Positions 1 to 8,303 of a DNA stretch of 64,000 nt are shown piece after piece (the stretch's first letter is position 1; the number at the start of each line of letters is the position of its first letter). The DNA comes from Amorphoplanes digitatis. Its GTDB lineage: Bacteria; Actinomycetota; Actinomycetes; Mycobacteriales; Micromonosporaceae. Location of the stretch: contig NZ_JACHNH010000001.1 in NCBI RefSeq assembly GCF_014205335.1, forward strand, positions 6,070,501-6,134,500, given 5' to 3'. Below the pieces are notes generated by a model. That model was not told the origin of the DNA and searched no databases. It was given only the letters and a program-made list of their open reading frames with translations. Made by a program: the position numbers and the translations under genes.

Positions 1-2
1 CC

Positions 3-821
3 GTCACGCAGACCGCCCCGATCGCCTTGCGCGGCGGCGGCTCGATCACCATCTCGAGCTTCGCGCAGGGCCGGCTGTCGGACCCCGAGGTGGACGCGTT
101 CAGCTACCACACCTCCGGCTCGGGCATGAAGTACCGGCTGTTCACGCCCGGCCACGACGCCCGGGGCCGGCGGCCCCTCGTCGTCTGGCTGCACGGCGGG
201 GGTGAGGGCGCCTCGCTGCCGGACAACTACTACGACAACGAGACCACGCTGCGCGCCAACCGCGGTGCGCTCGGCTTCGCCACCCCGCAGGCGCAACGAA
301 TCTTCTCCGGCGCCTACGTCGTCGCGCCGCAGAGCACCTCGTTCTGGCTGGAGGACGGCCCCCGATTCGCCCCGCTCATCCTCGAGATCGTCAGCGATCT
401 CGTACGCCGGCACCGCATCGACCGTGACCGGATCTACGTGACCGGCGCCAGCAACGGCGGCTACATGAGCCTGAAGATGACCACGACATATCCCCGCCTG
501 TTCGCCGCGTCCGTGTCGATCTGCCCTGTCGTCGCGCCCCGGACCCCGGGCGGCCCGCCCATGATCACCGACGCCGAGCTGCGGAGCATCGAGACGCCGA
601 CCTGGCTCGTCGCCTCCCGCGACGACACCACGGTCCCGCCGGAGCCCAACGCCGTGCACGCGCACGACCTCATCCCCGGCTCACTGTTGACGCTGTACGA
701 CCACGTCGTCTGGAACGGCCATCAGTTCCCCGGACACTGGTCATGGATCTACGTCGCCCGCAACGATCCGAGCGTCGGCGGAACCCACATCTGGCAGTGG
801 ATGGCGCACCGACGACGCTAG
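3..821 (+). CDS. Alpha/beta-hydrolase esterase, 5' truncated by window edge
   Basis: This is the C-terminal part of an alpha/beta-hydrolase. The frame is already open at base 3, so the true start lies upstream; a TTG at 27 is in frame but is probably internal. An HGGGEG segment fits the oxyanion-hole loop of esterases and polyhydroxybutyrate-depolymerase-like enzymes. GASNGGY is a clear nucleophile elbow, with the serine codon at 450-452. SRDD and the later GHQFPGHW segment are the likely acid and histidine regions. It probably hydrolyses an ester, but the substrate cannot be told. Secretion cannot be judged because the N-terminus is missing. The gene ends with TAG, 78 bp before the peptide transporter gene on the same strand. 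Confidence 0.8.
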   Translation, partial: VTQTAPIALRGGGSITISSFAQGRLSDPEVDAFSYHTSGSGMKYRLFTPGHDARGRRPLVVWLHGGGEGASLPDNYYDNETTLRANRGALGFATPQAQRIFSGAYVVAPQSTSFWLEDGPRFAPLILEIVSDLVRRHRIDRDRIYVTGASNGGYMSLKMTTTYPRLFAASVSICPVVAPRTPGGPPMITDAELRSIETPTWLVASRDDTTVPPEPNAVHAHDLIPGSLLTLYDHVVWNGHQFPGHWSWIYVARNDPSVGGTHIWQWMAHRRR

Positions 822-899
822 CTCCCTCCCCGGCGGCAAGGTGATCGGCTGAGGCCCGATGTCAGGGTTTCGCGGCGCGACGCGGCGCGATCGCCTTCA

Positions 900-2354
900 A
901 TGATGACCATGACGCGGACGCGAGAGCCGACCTTCTTCGGGCAGCCGCGGGTGCTCGCCAACGTGTTCGGGGTCGAGCTGTGGGAGCGGTTCTCGTTCTA
1001 CGGCATGCAGGGAATCCTGCTGTTGTACCTGTACTACGAGGCCGACCAGGGTGGCCTCGGCATCGATCAGCACGCCGCGACCAGCATCGTCGGCGCGTAC
1101 GGCGGGTCCGTGTACCTCGCCACGGTGATCGGGGCGTGGCTGGCCGACCGGCTGTTCGGGCCGGAGCGTGTCCTGTTCGGCAGCGCGATTCTGGTCATGT
1201 GCGGGCATGTCGCACTCGCCGTGATTCCCCAGCTGGCCGGCGTCACCATCGGGCTCATCCTCATCGCGCTCGGCAGCGGCGGCGTCAAGTCCACCGCCAC
1301 CGCGATCGTCGGCACCCTCTACGCACCCGGCGACCAGCGGCGCGACGCCGGCTTCTCGATCTTCTACCTCGGCATCAACCTGGGTGCCCTGCTGGGCCCG
1401 CTGCTCACCGGCCTGCTTCAGGAGGAACTCGGCTTCCACTACGGCTTCGCCGCGGCGGCGATCGGTATGGCGATCGGACTGATCCAGTACGCGATCGGCC
1501 GGCGGGCACTGACCGGCGCGGCGCGCGCGGTTCCCAATCCGCTCCCCCGCAACCGCCGGCCCCTGGTCGCCCTGATCGCGGTCGCCGCGATCGTCCTGGT
1601 CGGCATCTTCGCGCTGGCCGGCCTGCTGCGCCCCGACCGGCTCTCCACCATCGTCGTCGTACTGAGCATCCTCACGGCGCTCGCCTACTTCGCCGTGATT
1701 CTGTCCAGCCGTCGGGTCGACGGCACCGAGCGCCGCCGGGTCCTCGCCTTCATACCCATGTTCATCGCCAGCGCCGCCTTCTGGTCGCTGTATCAGCAAC
1801 AGTTCACCGTGGTCACGATCTACTCCGACACGCGCCTGGACCGCGAAGTGTTCGGCTGGACCATGCCGGTCTCCTGGGTGCAGTCGATCAATCCGGTCTT
1901 CGTCATCATCCTGTCCGGAGTCTTCGCCGCGCTCTGGATGCGCCTCGGCGACCGCCAGCCGTCGACACCGGTCAAGTTCGCCGCCGGAACGATCATCATG
2001 GGTGTCGCGTTTCTGCTGTTCCTGCCGTTCGCGGGCACCGGCGCCAACGGCGTCCCGCTGCTGGGACTCGTCGGCATCATCCTCGTCTTCACGATCGCCG
2101 AGCTCCTGCTGTCACCGGTCGGGCTGTCGCTGTCGACGAAGCTGGCCCCGGCGGCCTTCCGCACCCAGATGGTCGCGCTGTTCTTCCTCTCCGTCGCCCT
2201 GGGCACCGCCATGTCGGGCACGCTGGCCGGCTACTACAGCGCCGATGACGAGGTCGTCTACTTCGGCGTGCTCGGCATCCTCGCGATCGCGATCGGCGTG
2301 CTCCTGTGGCTGATCAGCCGCCCCCTCCAGCGGCTCATGGGCGAGGTGCGCTGA
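900..2354 (+). CDS. POT/PTR-family proton-dependent oligopeptide transporter
   Basis: This 484-residue integral membrane protein has the POT (PTR2) signature near its N-terminus: ELWERFSFYGM at about residues 26-36, the ExxER proton-coupling motif of the family. Many hydrophobic segments follow, and a GVKST segment fits the conserved loop. Length is normal for a bacterial DtpT-like transporter. POT proteins import di- and tripeptides with protons. The start is taken at the first of three nearby ATGs (900, 903, 909); no strong ribosome binding site separates them. It lies 146 bp before the island with an M20 dipeptidase and ATP-grasp ligases, so it could supply or recover their peptide substrates; that link is an inference from position. 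Confidence 0.88.
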   Translation: MMTMTRTREPTFFGQPRVLANVFGVELWERFSFYGMQGILLLYLYYEADQGGLGIDQHAATSIVGAYGGSVYLATVIGAWLADRLFGPERVLFGSAILVMCGHVALAVIPQLAGVTIGLILIALGSGGVKSTATAIVGTLYAPGDQRRDAGFSIFYLGINLGALLGPLLTGLLQEELGFHYGFAAAAIGMAIGLIQYAIGRRALTGAARAVPNPLPRNRRPLVALIAVAAIVLVGIFALAGLLRPDRLSTIVVVLSILTALAYFAVILSSRRVDGTERRRVLAFIPMFIASAAFWSLYQQQFTVVTIYSDTRLDREVFGWTMPVSWVQSINPVFVIILSGVFAALWMRLGDRQPSTPVKFAAGTIIMGVAFLLFLPFAGTGANGVPLLGLVGIILVFTIAELLLSPVGLSLSTKLAPAAFRTQMVALFFLSVALGTAMSGTLAGYYSADDEVVYFGVLGILAIAIGVLLWLISRPLQRLMGEVR

Positions 2355-2500
2355 CCTGCTACCGGGCAGCACGGTGACTACGCCACGACGGCCAACGATC
2401 AGGCCGGCCGTCGGCGCCCGCCCGGGCGGGCGAAACGAGGCGGCCGAGCAGATCCGCGCGACCTGTCGGAGACTAGGGACGTGGACACGGGAGTCGGGTC

Positions 2501-3244
2501 GTGAATCGGCGTGTCGAGCACCTGCACTCGCCGGCAATCGGAGCCGCCGGGACGGTGATCGCGTACGGGCACTGGGGGCGGCCGGTGCTGGTGTTCCCGG
2601 CCGAGGCGGGCGGGGCGCACGACTTCGAGTCGTGGGGCATGGTCGACGCGGTCGCCGATCTGATCGACGCCGGGCGGGCGAAGGTGTACTGCGTGGACAG
2701 CATCGACTCGCAGTCCTGGTCGAACAAGGGAGCACCGATAGAGGAGCGGGCGCGACGGCACAACGCGTACGAGTCGTGGCTGCTCGACCAGGTGGTGCCG
2801 TGGATACACGGCGACTGCGGCGGGCCGGTCGACGTCCTGACCACCGGGTGCAGCATGGGCGCCTTTCACGCGGCCAACTTCACCCTCAAGCACGGCCACC
2901 TGGCGTCGCGGGCCCTGTGCCTGTCCGGCAACTACGACCCGAGTCGCTGGAGCGGCTGGGGTGAGCGGGGCGAGGCGGCGTACTTCAACAACCCGATGGA
3001 CTACGTGCCGAACATGGACGGCGACCACCTGGACTGGCTGCGGTCGACGGTGTCCCTGACCCTGGTCTGCGGACAGGGCATGTGGGAGGACACCACCGGC
3101 ACGCTGGAGAGCACCCGCGCGTTCGCCGCGGTGCTGGCCGCAAAGGGCATCCCGCACGAGCTGGACGTGTGGGGTCACGACGTGGCGCACGACTGGCCGT
3201 GGTGGAGGCGGGAGTTCGCTCACCACCTGCCGCGGTTCTGCTGA
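2501..3244 (+). CDS. Esterase-family (EstD-type) alpha/beta-hydrolase
   Basis: This 247-residue cytoplasmic-type protein belongs to the putative esterase family (esterase D / antigen 85 fold). GCSMGAFH is the nucleophile elbow, and the C-terminal GHDVAHDW contains the likely catalytic histidine. No signal peptide is present. It starts at GTG, with a GGGAG ribosome site about 8 bases upstream. Its last 25 bases overlap the last bases of the M20 dipeptidase gene on the other strand. It is the first of two esterases flanking three ATP-grasp ligases, so a role in releasing or tailoring the metabolite of that island is plausible. No substrate can be assigned. Confidence 0.82.
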   Translation: MNRRVEHLHSPAIGAAGTVIAYGHWGRPVLVFPAEAGGAHDFESWGMVDAVADLIDAGRAKVYCVDSIDSQSWSNKGAPIEERARRHNAYESWLLDQVVPWIHGDCGGPVDVLTTGCSMGAFHAANFTLKHGHLASRALCLSGNYDPSRWSGWGERGEAAYFNNPMDYVPNMDGDHLDWLRSTVSLTLVCGQGMWEDTTGTLESTRAFAAVLAAKGIPHELDVWGHDVAHDWPWWRREFAHHLPRFC

Positions 3245-4563
3245 ATGAAGGTCAGGAGCAGCGCCTCGGCGAGGCAGGCGCGTTCGAAGTCGGCCAGGTG
3301 CAGGCTCTCGTTGGCGCCGTGCGCCCGGGTGTCGGGATCCTCGACGCCGGTGATGAGGATCTCGGCGGCCGGGAACGCCTCGGCCATCGTCGTGACGAAC
3401 GAGATCGAACCACCGACGCCGATCTCGACCGCGGGCACCTCCCACGCTTCGGTGAGCGCCGCCCGCGCCGCCGCGTAGGCCGGGCCGTCGGTGCGGGCGG
3501 CGAACGACTCGACCGCGGCTCCCGCGGACACGGTGACCGTTGCGCCCCAGGGCGCGTGCGCGCGCAGGTGCGTGACCAGGGCGGCGCGCGCCGCCGGGCC
3601 GTCGTCGCCGGGTGCGGTGCGCAGCGAGACCTTGGCGCGGGCGACCGGGACCAGCGTCAGCGCGGCGGAGTCCACGGCCGGCGCGTCGATGCCGACGATC
3701 GAGATCGCGGGGCCGGCCCACAGGCGGGAGGTCAGGGCTCCGGTGCCGATCAGGCGTACGCCGTCGACCAGGCCCGCGTCGGACCGCAGCCGCTCGTCGG
3801 TCAGGTCGAGCGGGTCCGCCGTACCCCGGTGCAGGCCGGCGACGGCCACGTCGCCGCGCCCGTCGTGCAGCGTGGCGAGCAGCCGCACGAGGGTGGTCAG
3901 CGCGTCCGGCACCGGGCCGCCGTATACGCCGTTGTGGACCGCGTGCCGCAGCGTCCGCACCTCCACCACGGCCGCGACGCCGCCGCGCAGCGTGGTGGTC
4001 AGCGCCGGCACGCCCACCCGCCAGTTCGTCGAGTCGGCGATCACGACGACGTCGGCGGCGAGCCGGTCGCGGTGATCGTCGAGGATCCGGCGCAGGGTCG
4101 GCGAGCCGATCTCCTCCTCGCCGTCGACGAGCACGGTCACCCCGATGCGGAGGTCGTCGCCGAGCGCGCGCAGCGCGGCCAGGTGCAGCGCGATGCCGGC
4201 CTTGTCGTCGGCCGCGCCCCGGCCGAACAGCCGGCCGCCGCGCTCCACCGGCTCGAACGGGTCGCTGTCCCAGTCCGCCGGGTCGCCGATCGGCTGGACG
4301 TCGTGATGGGCGTAGAGCAGCACGGTCGGTGCTCCGGCCGGCGCGGGTCGGCGGCCGATCACGGCCGGCTGCCCGCCCTCGGCCCGGACCACGTCGACGT
4401 CCAGGCCGGCCGAGGCAAGCAACCCGGACACGGCCCGCGCGCTCGCGTCCATCGCGGCGGACATCGTGGGGTCGGCCGAGACGGACCGGATGCGCACCAG
4501 CGACTCCAGGTCGGCGCGGATGCCGGGCAGCACCCGTGCGACCGCGGCGCGGAGATCCGGCAT
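3220..4563 (-). CDS. M20-family metallopeptidase (dipeptidase-like)
   Basis: This 447-residue protein has the M20 di-zinc peptidase pattern: YAHHDVQP (metal His and Asp, residues 85-91), GRGAADDKAG (bridging Asp near 119) and DGEEEIGS (catalytic and metal Glu, 148-155). A further ligand region, GGSISF, and a late GANESLH segment match the family C-terminus. Such enzymes cleave dipeptides or N-acyl amino acids in the cytoplasm. The ATG shares one base with the TGA of the upstream ATP-grasp gene (TGATG), so the two are translationally coupled. Its 3' end overlaps the convergent esterase by 25 bp. A hydrolase coupled to two ligases suggests that a peptide or amide bond is both made and broken in this pathway. 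Confidence 0.88.
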   Translation of the reverse strand: MPDLRAAVARVLPGIRADLESLVRIRSVSADPTMSAAMDASARAVSGLLASAGLDVDVVRAEGGQPAVIGRRPAPAGAPTVLLYAHHDVQPIGDPADWDSDPFEPVERGGRLFGRGAADDKAGIALHLAALRALGDDLRIGVTVLVDGEEEIGSPTLRRILDDHRDRLAADVVVIADSTNWRVGVPALTTTLRGGVAAVVEVRTLRHAVHNGVYGGPVPDALTTLVRLLATLHDGRGDVAVAGLHRGTADPLDLTDERLRSDAGLVDGVRLIGTGALTSRLWAGPAISIVGIDAPAVDSAALTLVPVARAKVSLRTAPGDDGPAARAALVTHLRAHAPWGATVTVSAGAAVESFAARTDGPAYAAARAALTEAWEVPAVEIGVGGSISFVTTMAEAFPAAEILITGVEDPDTRAHGANESLHLADFERACLAEALLLTFIQQNRGRW

Positions 4564-5777
4564 CAGCCGGCGTACAGCTGCAGGTCGGCGGCGAACCGCT
4601 CGGTCATCTCGATCACCGGTTGCAGCTCGGTGTGCCGCACGATGACCGTGCCGTCGCTGGTCACGGTGGCCTGCCAGTCCCGCCGCTGCGCGCCGACGGG
4701 CAGCAGATCGATCATCGCCACCGCGTCGCCGTACTCGGTGAGCAGCTTCTCCAGGCCCTCCACGCGGGTGATCGCGCCGGCGCCCCGGGCCCGTTTGAAG
4801 ACCGCGCCGGCGTTGTACCGGCGTTCCAGCGGCCGGGAGAGCCGGCCGTGCACGACCGCCTCGGCCCACGCGACGTAGACGTCGCCGGCGGTCGCGTAGT
4901 TCATCAGGTCGGCGACCCGGGCGCCGGCCACCCGCGCCCCGATCTCGCCGAAGACGGCCTCGCCGTCGTCCTTGCGGTACCACTCCATGTGGGTGAAGCC
5001 GGTGGTGAAGCCCAGCGCCGCGATGACCGCCGCGCCCATCTCCCGCCCCGCCCGCAGGTCCGGGACCTCCAGGTCGCGCAGCGAGATGGACACCGGGCTG
5101 ATCCACTCGTGCTGCTTCATCTGCAACGGGCGGGGGCGGTACCACAGCATGTTCTCGAAGAGCACGCTGCCGTTCGCGCAGATGGTGTCGTACGTGAATT
5201 CCTCGCCGTCGATGAACTCCTCGACGCTGACCTCGGCGACGTGCCGCAGCAGCGGCAGCACGGTGGACAGCTCCTCGGGGCCGTCGATCCGGTAGGTGTC
5301 CGCCGAGCCGGCGCCGGCGATCGGCTTGACGATCATCGGGTAGCCGATGCGCTCGGCGGCCTCCCACACCCCGTGCACGCTCGTCGCGGCGGCGTGCCGG
5401 GGTGTGCGGATGCCGGCGGCGTCGATCGCCTGCTTCATGCGTTCCTTGTCCCGGAACGGCACGGTCTGCGCGACCGTCAGGCCGGGCAGGCCGAACGACT
5501 CCCGGATCCGCGCGGCGAGCACCATGTACGGCTCCCAGAGGCACTCCACCTGCTCGATCCGCGCGTTCCGGGCGAGACCGTGCAGGGCCGCCAGCACCGC
5601 GTCGTCGTCGGCGAGCGACACGTGCTCGTAGTGTGCGAGGGCGTCCCGGGCCGCCGCCGGCAGCTCGGACGGCGGCTGATCACCGACGCCGATCACGGTC
5701 GCGCCGACCGCGGCCAGCGCCCGGGTGAAGTAGGCCATCTCGGCCGGATATCCGGGCGACAGCATCACGACGTTCAT
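4563..5777 (-). CDS. ATP-grasp carboxylate-amine ligase (copy 1)
   Basis: This 404-residue protein has an N-terminal pre-ATP-grasp region and an ATP-grasp domain. MIVKPIAGAGS (about residue 150) is the ATP-binding lysine loop. SVEEFIDGEEFTYD and the later FGEIGARVAG carry the acidic magnesium ligands typical of carboxylate-amine and carboxylate-thiol ligases. Family members join a carboxylate to an amine through an acyl-phosphate. It starts at ATG, overlaps the upstream ATP-grasp gene by 4 bp (ATGA) and is coupled to the M20 gene downstream. It is similar in layout to the other two ATP-grasp proteins here but clearly diverged from them, so three different joining steps, or different substrates, are possible. 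Confidence 0.85.
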   Translation of the reverse strand: MNVVMLSPGYPAEMAYFTRALAAVGATVIGVGDQPPSELPAAARDALAHYEHVSLADDDAVLAALHGLARNARIEQVECLWEPYMVLAARIRESFGLPGLTVAQTVPFRDKERMKQAIDAAGIRTPRHAAATSVHGVWEAAERIGYPMIVKPIAGAGSADTYRIDGPEELSTVLPLLRHVAEVSVEEFIDGEEFTYDTICANGSVLFENMLWYRPRPLQMKQHEWISPVSISLRDLEVPDLRAGREMGAAVIAALGFTTGFTHMEWYRKDDGEAVFGEIGARVAGARVADLMNYATAGDVYVAWAEAVVHGRLSRPLERRYNAGAVFKRARGAGAITRVEGLEKLLTEYGDAVAMIDLLPVGAQRRDWQATVTSDGTVIVRHTELQPVIEMTERFAADLQLYAG

Positions 5778-7003
5778 TCCTGCTCCACCAGTTCGACGCG
5801 GATTCCGGTGACGATGCGGCGCAGCGCCTCCTGGACCACCCCCGTGTCCGGATCGCGGACGATCACGTACCCCTCGCCCTCGTAGCTCGACGACGCCGGC
5901 TGGCCGGGCTGCGGCAGCCGGGCCTCCACGACGAGGTGGCCGAGCTCGGCCTGCAGCTTCTCGGCGCCGTGCACGGCGCGCACCCGGCCGCGGCCCTGGC
6001 CGCGAAGGTAGGCGGTGCCGGCGGCGAAGCTGCGCTCCGGCGGATCGAACCGGCCGAGCAACACCAGCTCCGCCCAGACCTGATAGAAATCCACATTGTG
6101 GACATAACCCAGCATCGACGTGATCTGGGCGCCGGGCGGCCGGGCACCGACCTCGGAGATCGCGACCGACCCGTCAGGGCGGCGGAACCACTCCATGTGG
6201 GTGAGTGCGTCACGGACGCCGAGCGCGCGCAGCGCGGCCGGCCCGGCCGACCAGATTCCCTCGTACGCGGGGGAGGTCATCGCCCGCGGCAGCAGCACCG
6301 TCCACTGGATCCAGGGGTTGCGGAGCACCTCCAGCGGCGGTGGCAGATAGTCGGACACCGACGACCACACCGTCTGCCCGCCGATCGTGATGCTGTCGAA
6401 GGTGTGCTCCTCGCCGACCAGGAACTCCTCCAGCAGGCCGGGCGCGTCCGGGCCGGGCGGGATCGCCGCGAGCCAGCTCCGCAGCGCGGCCGGGTCGTCC
6501 AGCCGGTACGTCGCCTGCGCGCCCGCGCCGGCCGGCGGCTTGGCCACCAGCGGGAAGCCGACCGCGTCCGCGAAGCTCAGCGCCTCGCCCGGGTTCGTCA
6601 CGAGCTGGTGCCGGGCGCACGGCACACCGGCCGCGTGCAGCACCGACTTCATCCGGGCCTTGTCCCGTACGTTGAGCGCGGTCCGCACGTCCATGCCCTC
6701 GATGCCCAGCGCCTCGCGCACGTGTGCGAGCGGCACCTGAAGCTGCTCCAGGGCGCCGACCAGGCGTTCCACCCGTCCCATCTGACGGCCGAGGCCGGTG
6801 ACCGCCTCGGCGAGCTGGCGCGGATCGAACGCGTCGTCGACCCGCCAGTGGCCGTCGAGGCGTTCCTTGAGGACGGGCGGCAGGCGTTCGGCCGGCTCGG
6901 AGGTGATGACCGCGAGCCGGACTCCGGGCAGCGCGGCGGCGGTGGCCACGAACCGGGTCGTGGCCTCCAGCAGGAACGGTGCGACGAACGCAGCGACAAC
7001 CAC
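5774..7003 (-). CDS. ATP-grasp carboxylate-amine ligase (copy 2)
   Basis: This 409-residue ATP-grasp protein is the first gene of the leftward three-gene operon. Landmarks are FPLVAKPPAGAGAQATYR (ATP-binding loop with lysine), LLEEFLVGEEHTFDSI (acidic strand) and AISEVGARPPGAQ (magnesium ligand loop). A conserved THMEWF segment is shared with the other two ATP-grasp proteins of this locus. Translation starts at GTG. A TAGCGT hexamer at 7015-7010 on the minus strand is followed by exactly six bases and then the GTG, which suggests a leaderless transcript. Its N-terminal region lacks the usual GxGxR-type start of purine-pathway ATP-grasp enzymes, which argues against a primary metabolic role. 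Confidence 0.84.
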   Translation of the reverse strand: MVVAAFVAPFLLEATTRFVATAAALPGVRLAVITSEPAERLPPVLKERLDGHWRVDDAFDPRQLAEAVTGLGRQMGRVERLVGALEQLQVPLAHVREALGIEGMDVRTALNVRDKARMKSVLHAAGVPCARHQLVTNPGEALSFADAVGFPLVAKPPAGAGAQATYRLDDPAALRSWLAAIPPGPDAPGLLEEFLVGEEHTFDSITIGGQTVWSSVSDYLPPPLEVLRNPWIQWTVLLPRAMTSPAYEGIWSAGPAALRALGVRDALTHMEWFRRPDGSVAISEVGARPPGAQITSMLGYVHNVDFYQVWAELVLLGRFDPPERSFAAGTAYLRGQGRGRVRAVHGAEKLQAELGHLVVEARLPQPGQPASSSYEGEGYVIVRDPDTGVVQEALRRIVTGIRVELVEQE

Positions 7004-7076
7004 GATTGGACGCTACCGGTCCTCGACGGTTTTCGCCCGCGAGCGACCACCGGGTGCCACGGGTAGCATCCGCATG
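7004..7076. promoter_or_regulatory. Divergent, probably leaderless promoter pair between ATP-grasp genes
   Basis: The 70 bp gap between the two divergent ATP-grasp genes contains two actinobacterial -10 hexamers of the TANNNT type. On the minus strand TAGCGT (7015-7010) is followed by six bases and the GTG start at 7003. On the plus strand TAGCAT (7064-7069) is followed by seven bases and GTG at 7077, or four bases and ATG at 7074. No ribosome binding site precedes either gene. This fits leaderless transcription of both operons from one shared region; clear -35 boxes were not found. Confidence 0.5.
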
Positions 7077-8303
7077 GTGAACATCGTCCTCATCGAGCCG
7101 GCGTTCCCCCCGACGCAGCGCCACTTCGCCCGCGCCCTGGCGGAGGTCGGTGCGACGGTGATCGGCGTCGGCGAGCGCCACGTCGATGCCCTCGACGACC
7201 AGCTCAAGAGCTGGATGACGCACTATCACCAGGTGCCGAACGTGACCGACGTCGGCGCCCTGACCGACACCGTCCGGTGGATACAGGACAAGGTCTGGGT
7301 CGACCGGCTCGAGGCCACCATCGAGGCGCACACCCTCGCGGCCGCCCAGGTGCGGGAGAACTGCACGATCCCCGGCACGTCGGCGCGCACGGCCTGGCTG
7401 TGCCGCGACAAGCCGTCGATGAAGGAGGTGCTGCGCTCCGCCGGGGTGCCGACGGCGGCGTCGACCGCCGCGTCGACCGCCGAGCAGGTGCACGAGTTCG
7501 CCGACGCGATCGGGTACCCGCTGATCCTCAAGCCGCGCACCGGCGCCGGCGCGCAGGACACCATCCGGGTCGACAACAGGGAGCAGCTCGACGAGGCGCT
7601 CGGCCGCTTCGGCGGCCAGCACGTGTCGTCGATCGCGGTCGAGGAGTTCGTCGAGGGCCACGAGGGCTTCTACGACACCGTGTCGATCGACGGGCACGCC
7701 GCCCTGGACTTCGTCTCGCACTACTACCCGAACGTGCTGGAGGCGATGCGTACGCGATGGATCTCGCCCCAGTTCGTCTCCACCAACCGGGTCGACTCGC
7801 CGTCGTCGGACTACGCCGAACTGCGGGAGATGGGCGCCCGCGTCAACGAGGCACTGGGGATCGGGACCAGCGCCACCCACATGGAATGGTTCTTCGGGCC
7901 GAAGGGCCTGCGGTTCTCCGAGATCGGCTGCCGGCCGCCCGGCGTCGGTGCCTGGGACCTCTACTCGGCGGGCAACGACCTCGACATCTACCGGGAGTGG
8001 GCGAACGCGGTGGTGCACGGGCACATCGCCACCCGTCCGTCGCGACAGTTCGCCACCGGGATCGTCGCGCTGCGCCCGGACCGCGACGGCAATATCACCG
8101 GCTACTCCGGCGTCGACGACGTGCAGGCCCGCTCCGGCCAGTGGGTGATCGACGCGCACCTGCCGCCGCCCGGCACACCGACCCAGCCGGTCGAGGCCGG
8201 CTACTGGGCGAACGCGTACGTCCGGATGCGCCACCCGGACTACGACACGCTGCGGGAACTCCTCGACGACGTGGGCCGCACCGTCCAGGTGCACGCCGGG
8301 TGA
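7074..8303 (+). CDS. ATP-grasp carboxylate-amine ligase (copy 3)
   Basis: This third ATP-grasp protein is 409 residues long if translation begins at ATG 7074; GTG at 7077 would remove one residue and fits better with a leaderless promoter. YPLILKPRTGAGAQDTIR is the ATP loop, IAVEEFVEGHEGFYD the acidic strand and FSEIGCRPPG the magnesium ligand loop. THMEWFF is shared with its two relatives. The N-terminal MVNIVLIEPAFPP matches the start of copy 1 (MNVVMLSPGYPA), so these two share a Rossmann-like pre-ATP-grasp domain. It is divergent from copies 1 and 2 and overlaps the following esterase gene by four bases (GTGA), so the two form an operon. Confidence 0.85.
   Translation: MVNIVLIEPAFPPTQRHFARALAEVGATVIGVGERHVDALDDQLKSWMTHYHQVPNVTDVGALTDTVRWIQDKVWVDRLEATIEAHTLAAAQVRENCTIPGTSARTAWLCRDKPSMKEVLRSAGVPTAASTAASTAEQVHEFADAIGYPLILKPRTGAGAQDTIRVDNREQLDEALGRFGGQHVSSIAVEEFVEGHEGFYDTVSIDGHAALDFVSHYYPNVLEAMRTRWISPQFVSTNRVDSPSSDYAELREMGARVNEALGIGTSATHMEWFFGPKGLRFSEIGCRPPGVGAWDLYSAGNDLDIYREWANAVVHGHIATRPSRQFATGIVALRPDRDGNITGYSGVDDVQARSGQWVIDAHLPPPGTPTQPVEAGYWANAYVRMRHPDYDTLRELLDDVGRTVQVHAG

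Noticed and set aside
2112..2735. Minus-strand frame over the 3' end of the transporter and the following gap
   Set aside because: Arg/Pro/Ser-rich shadow of the transporter and esterase genes without a ribosome site.
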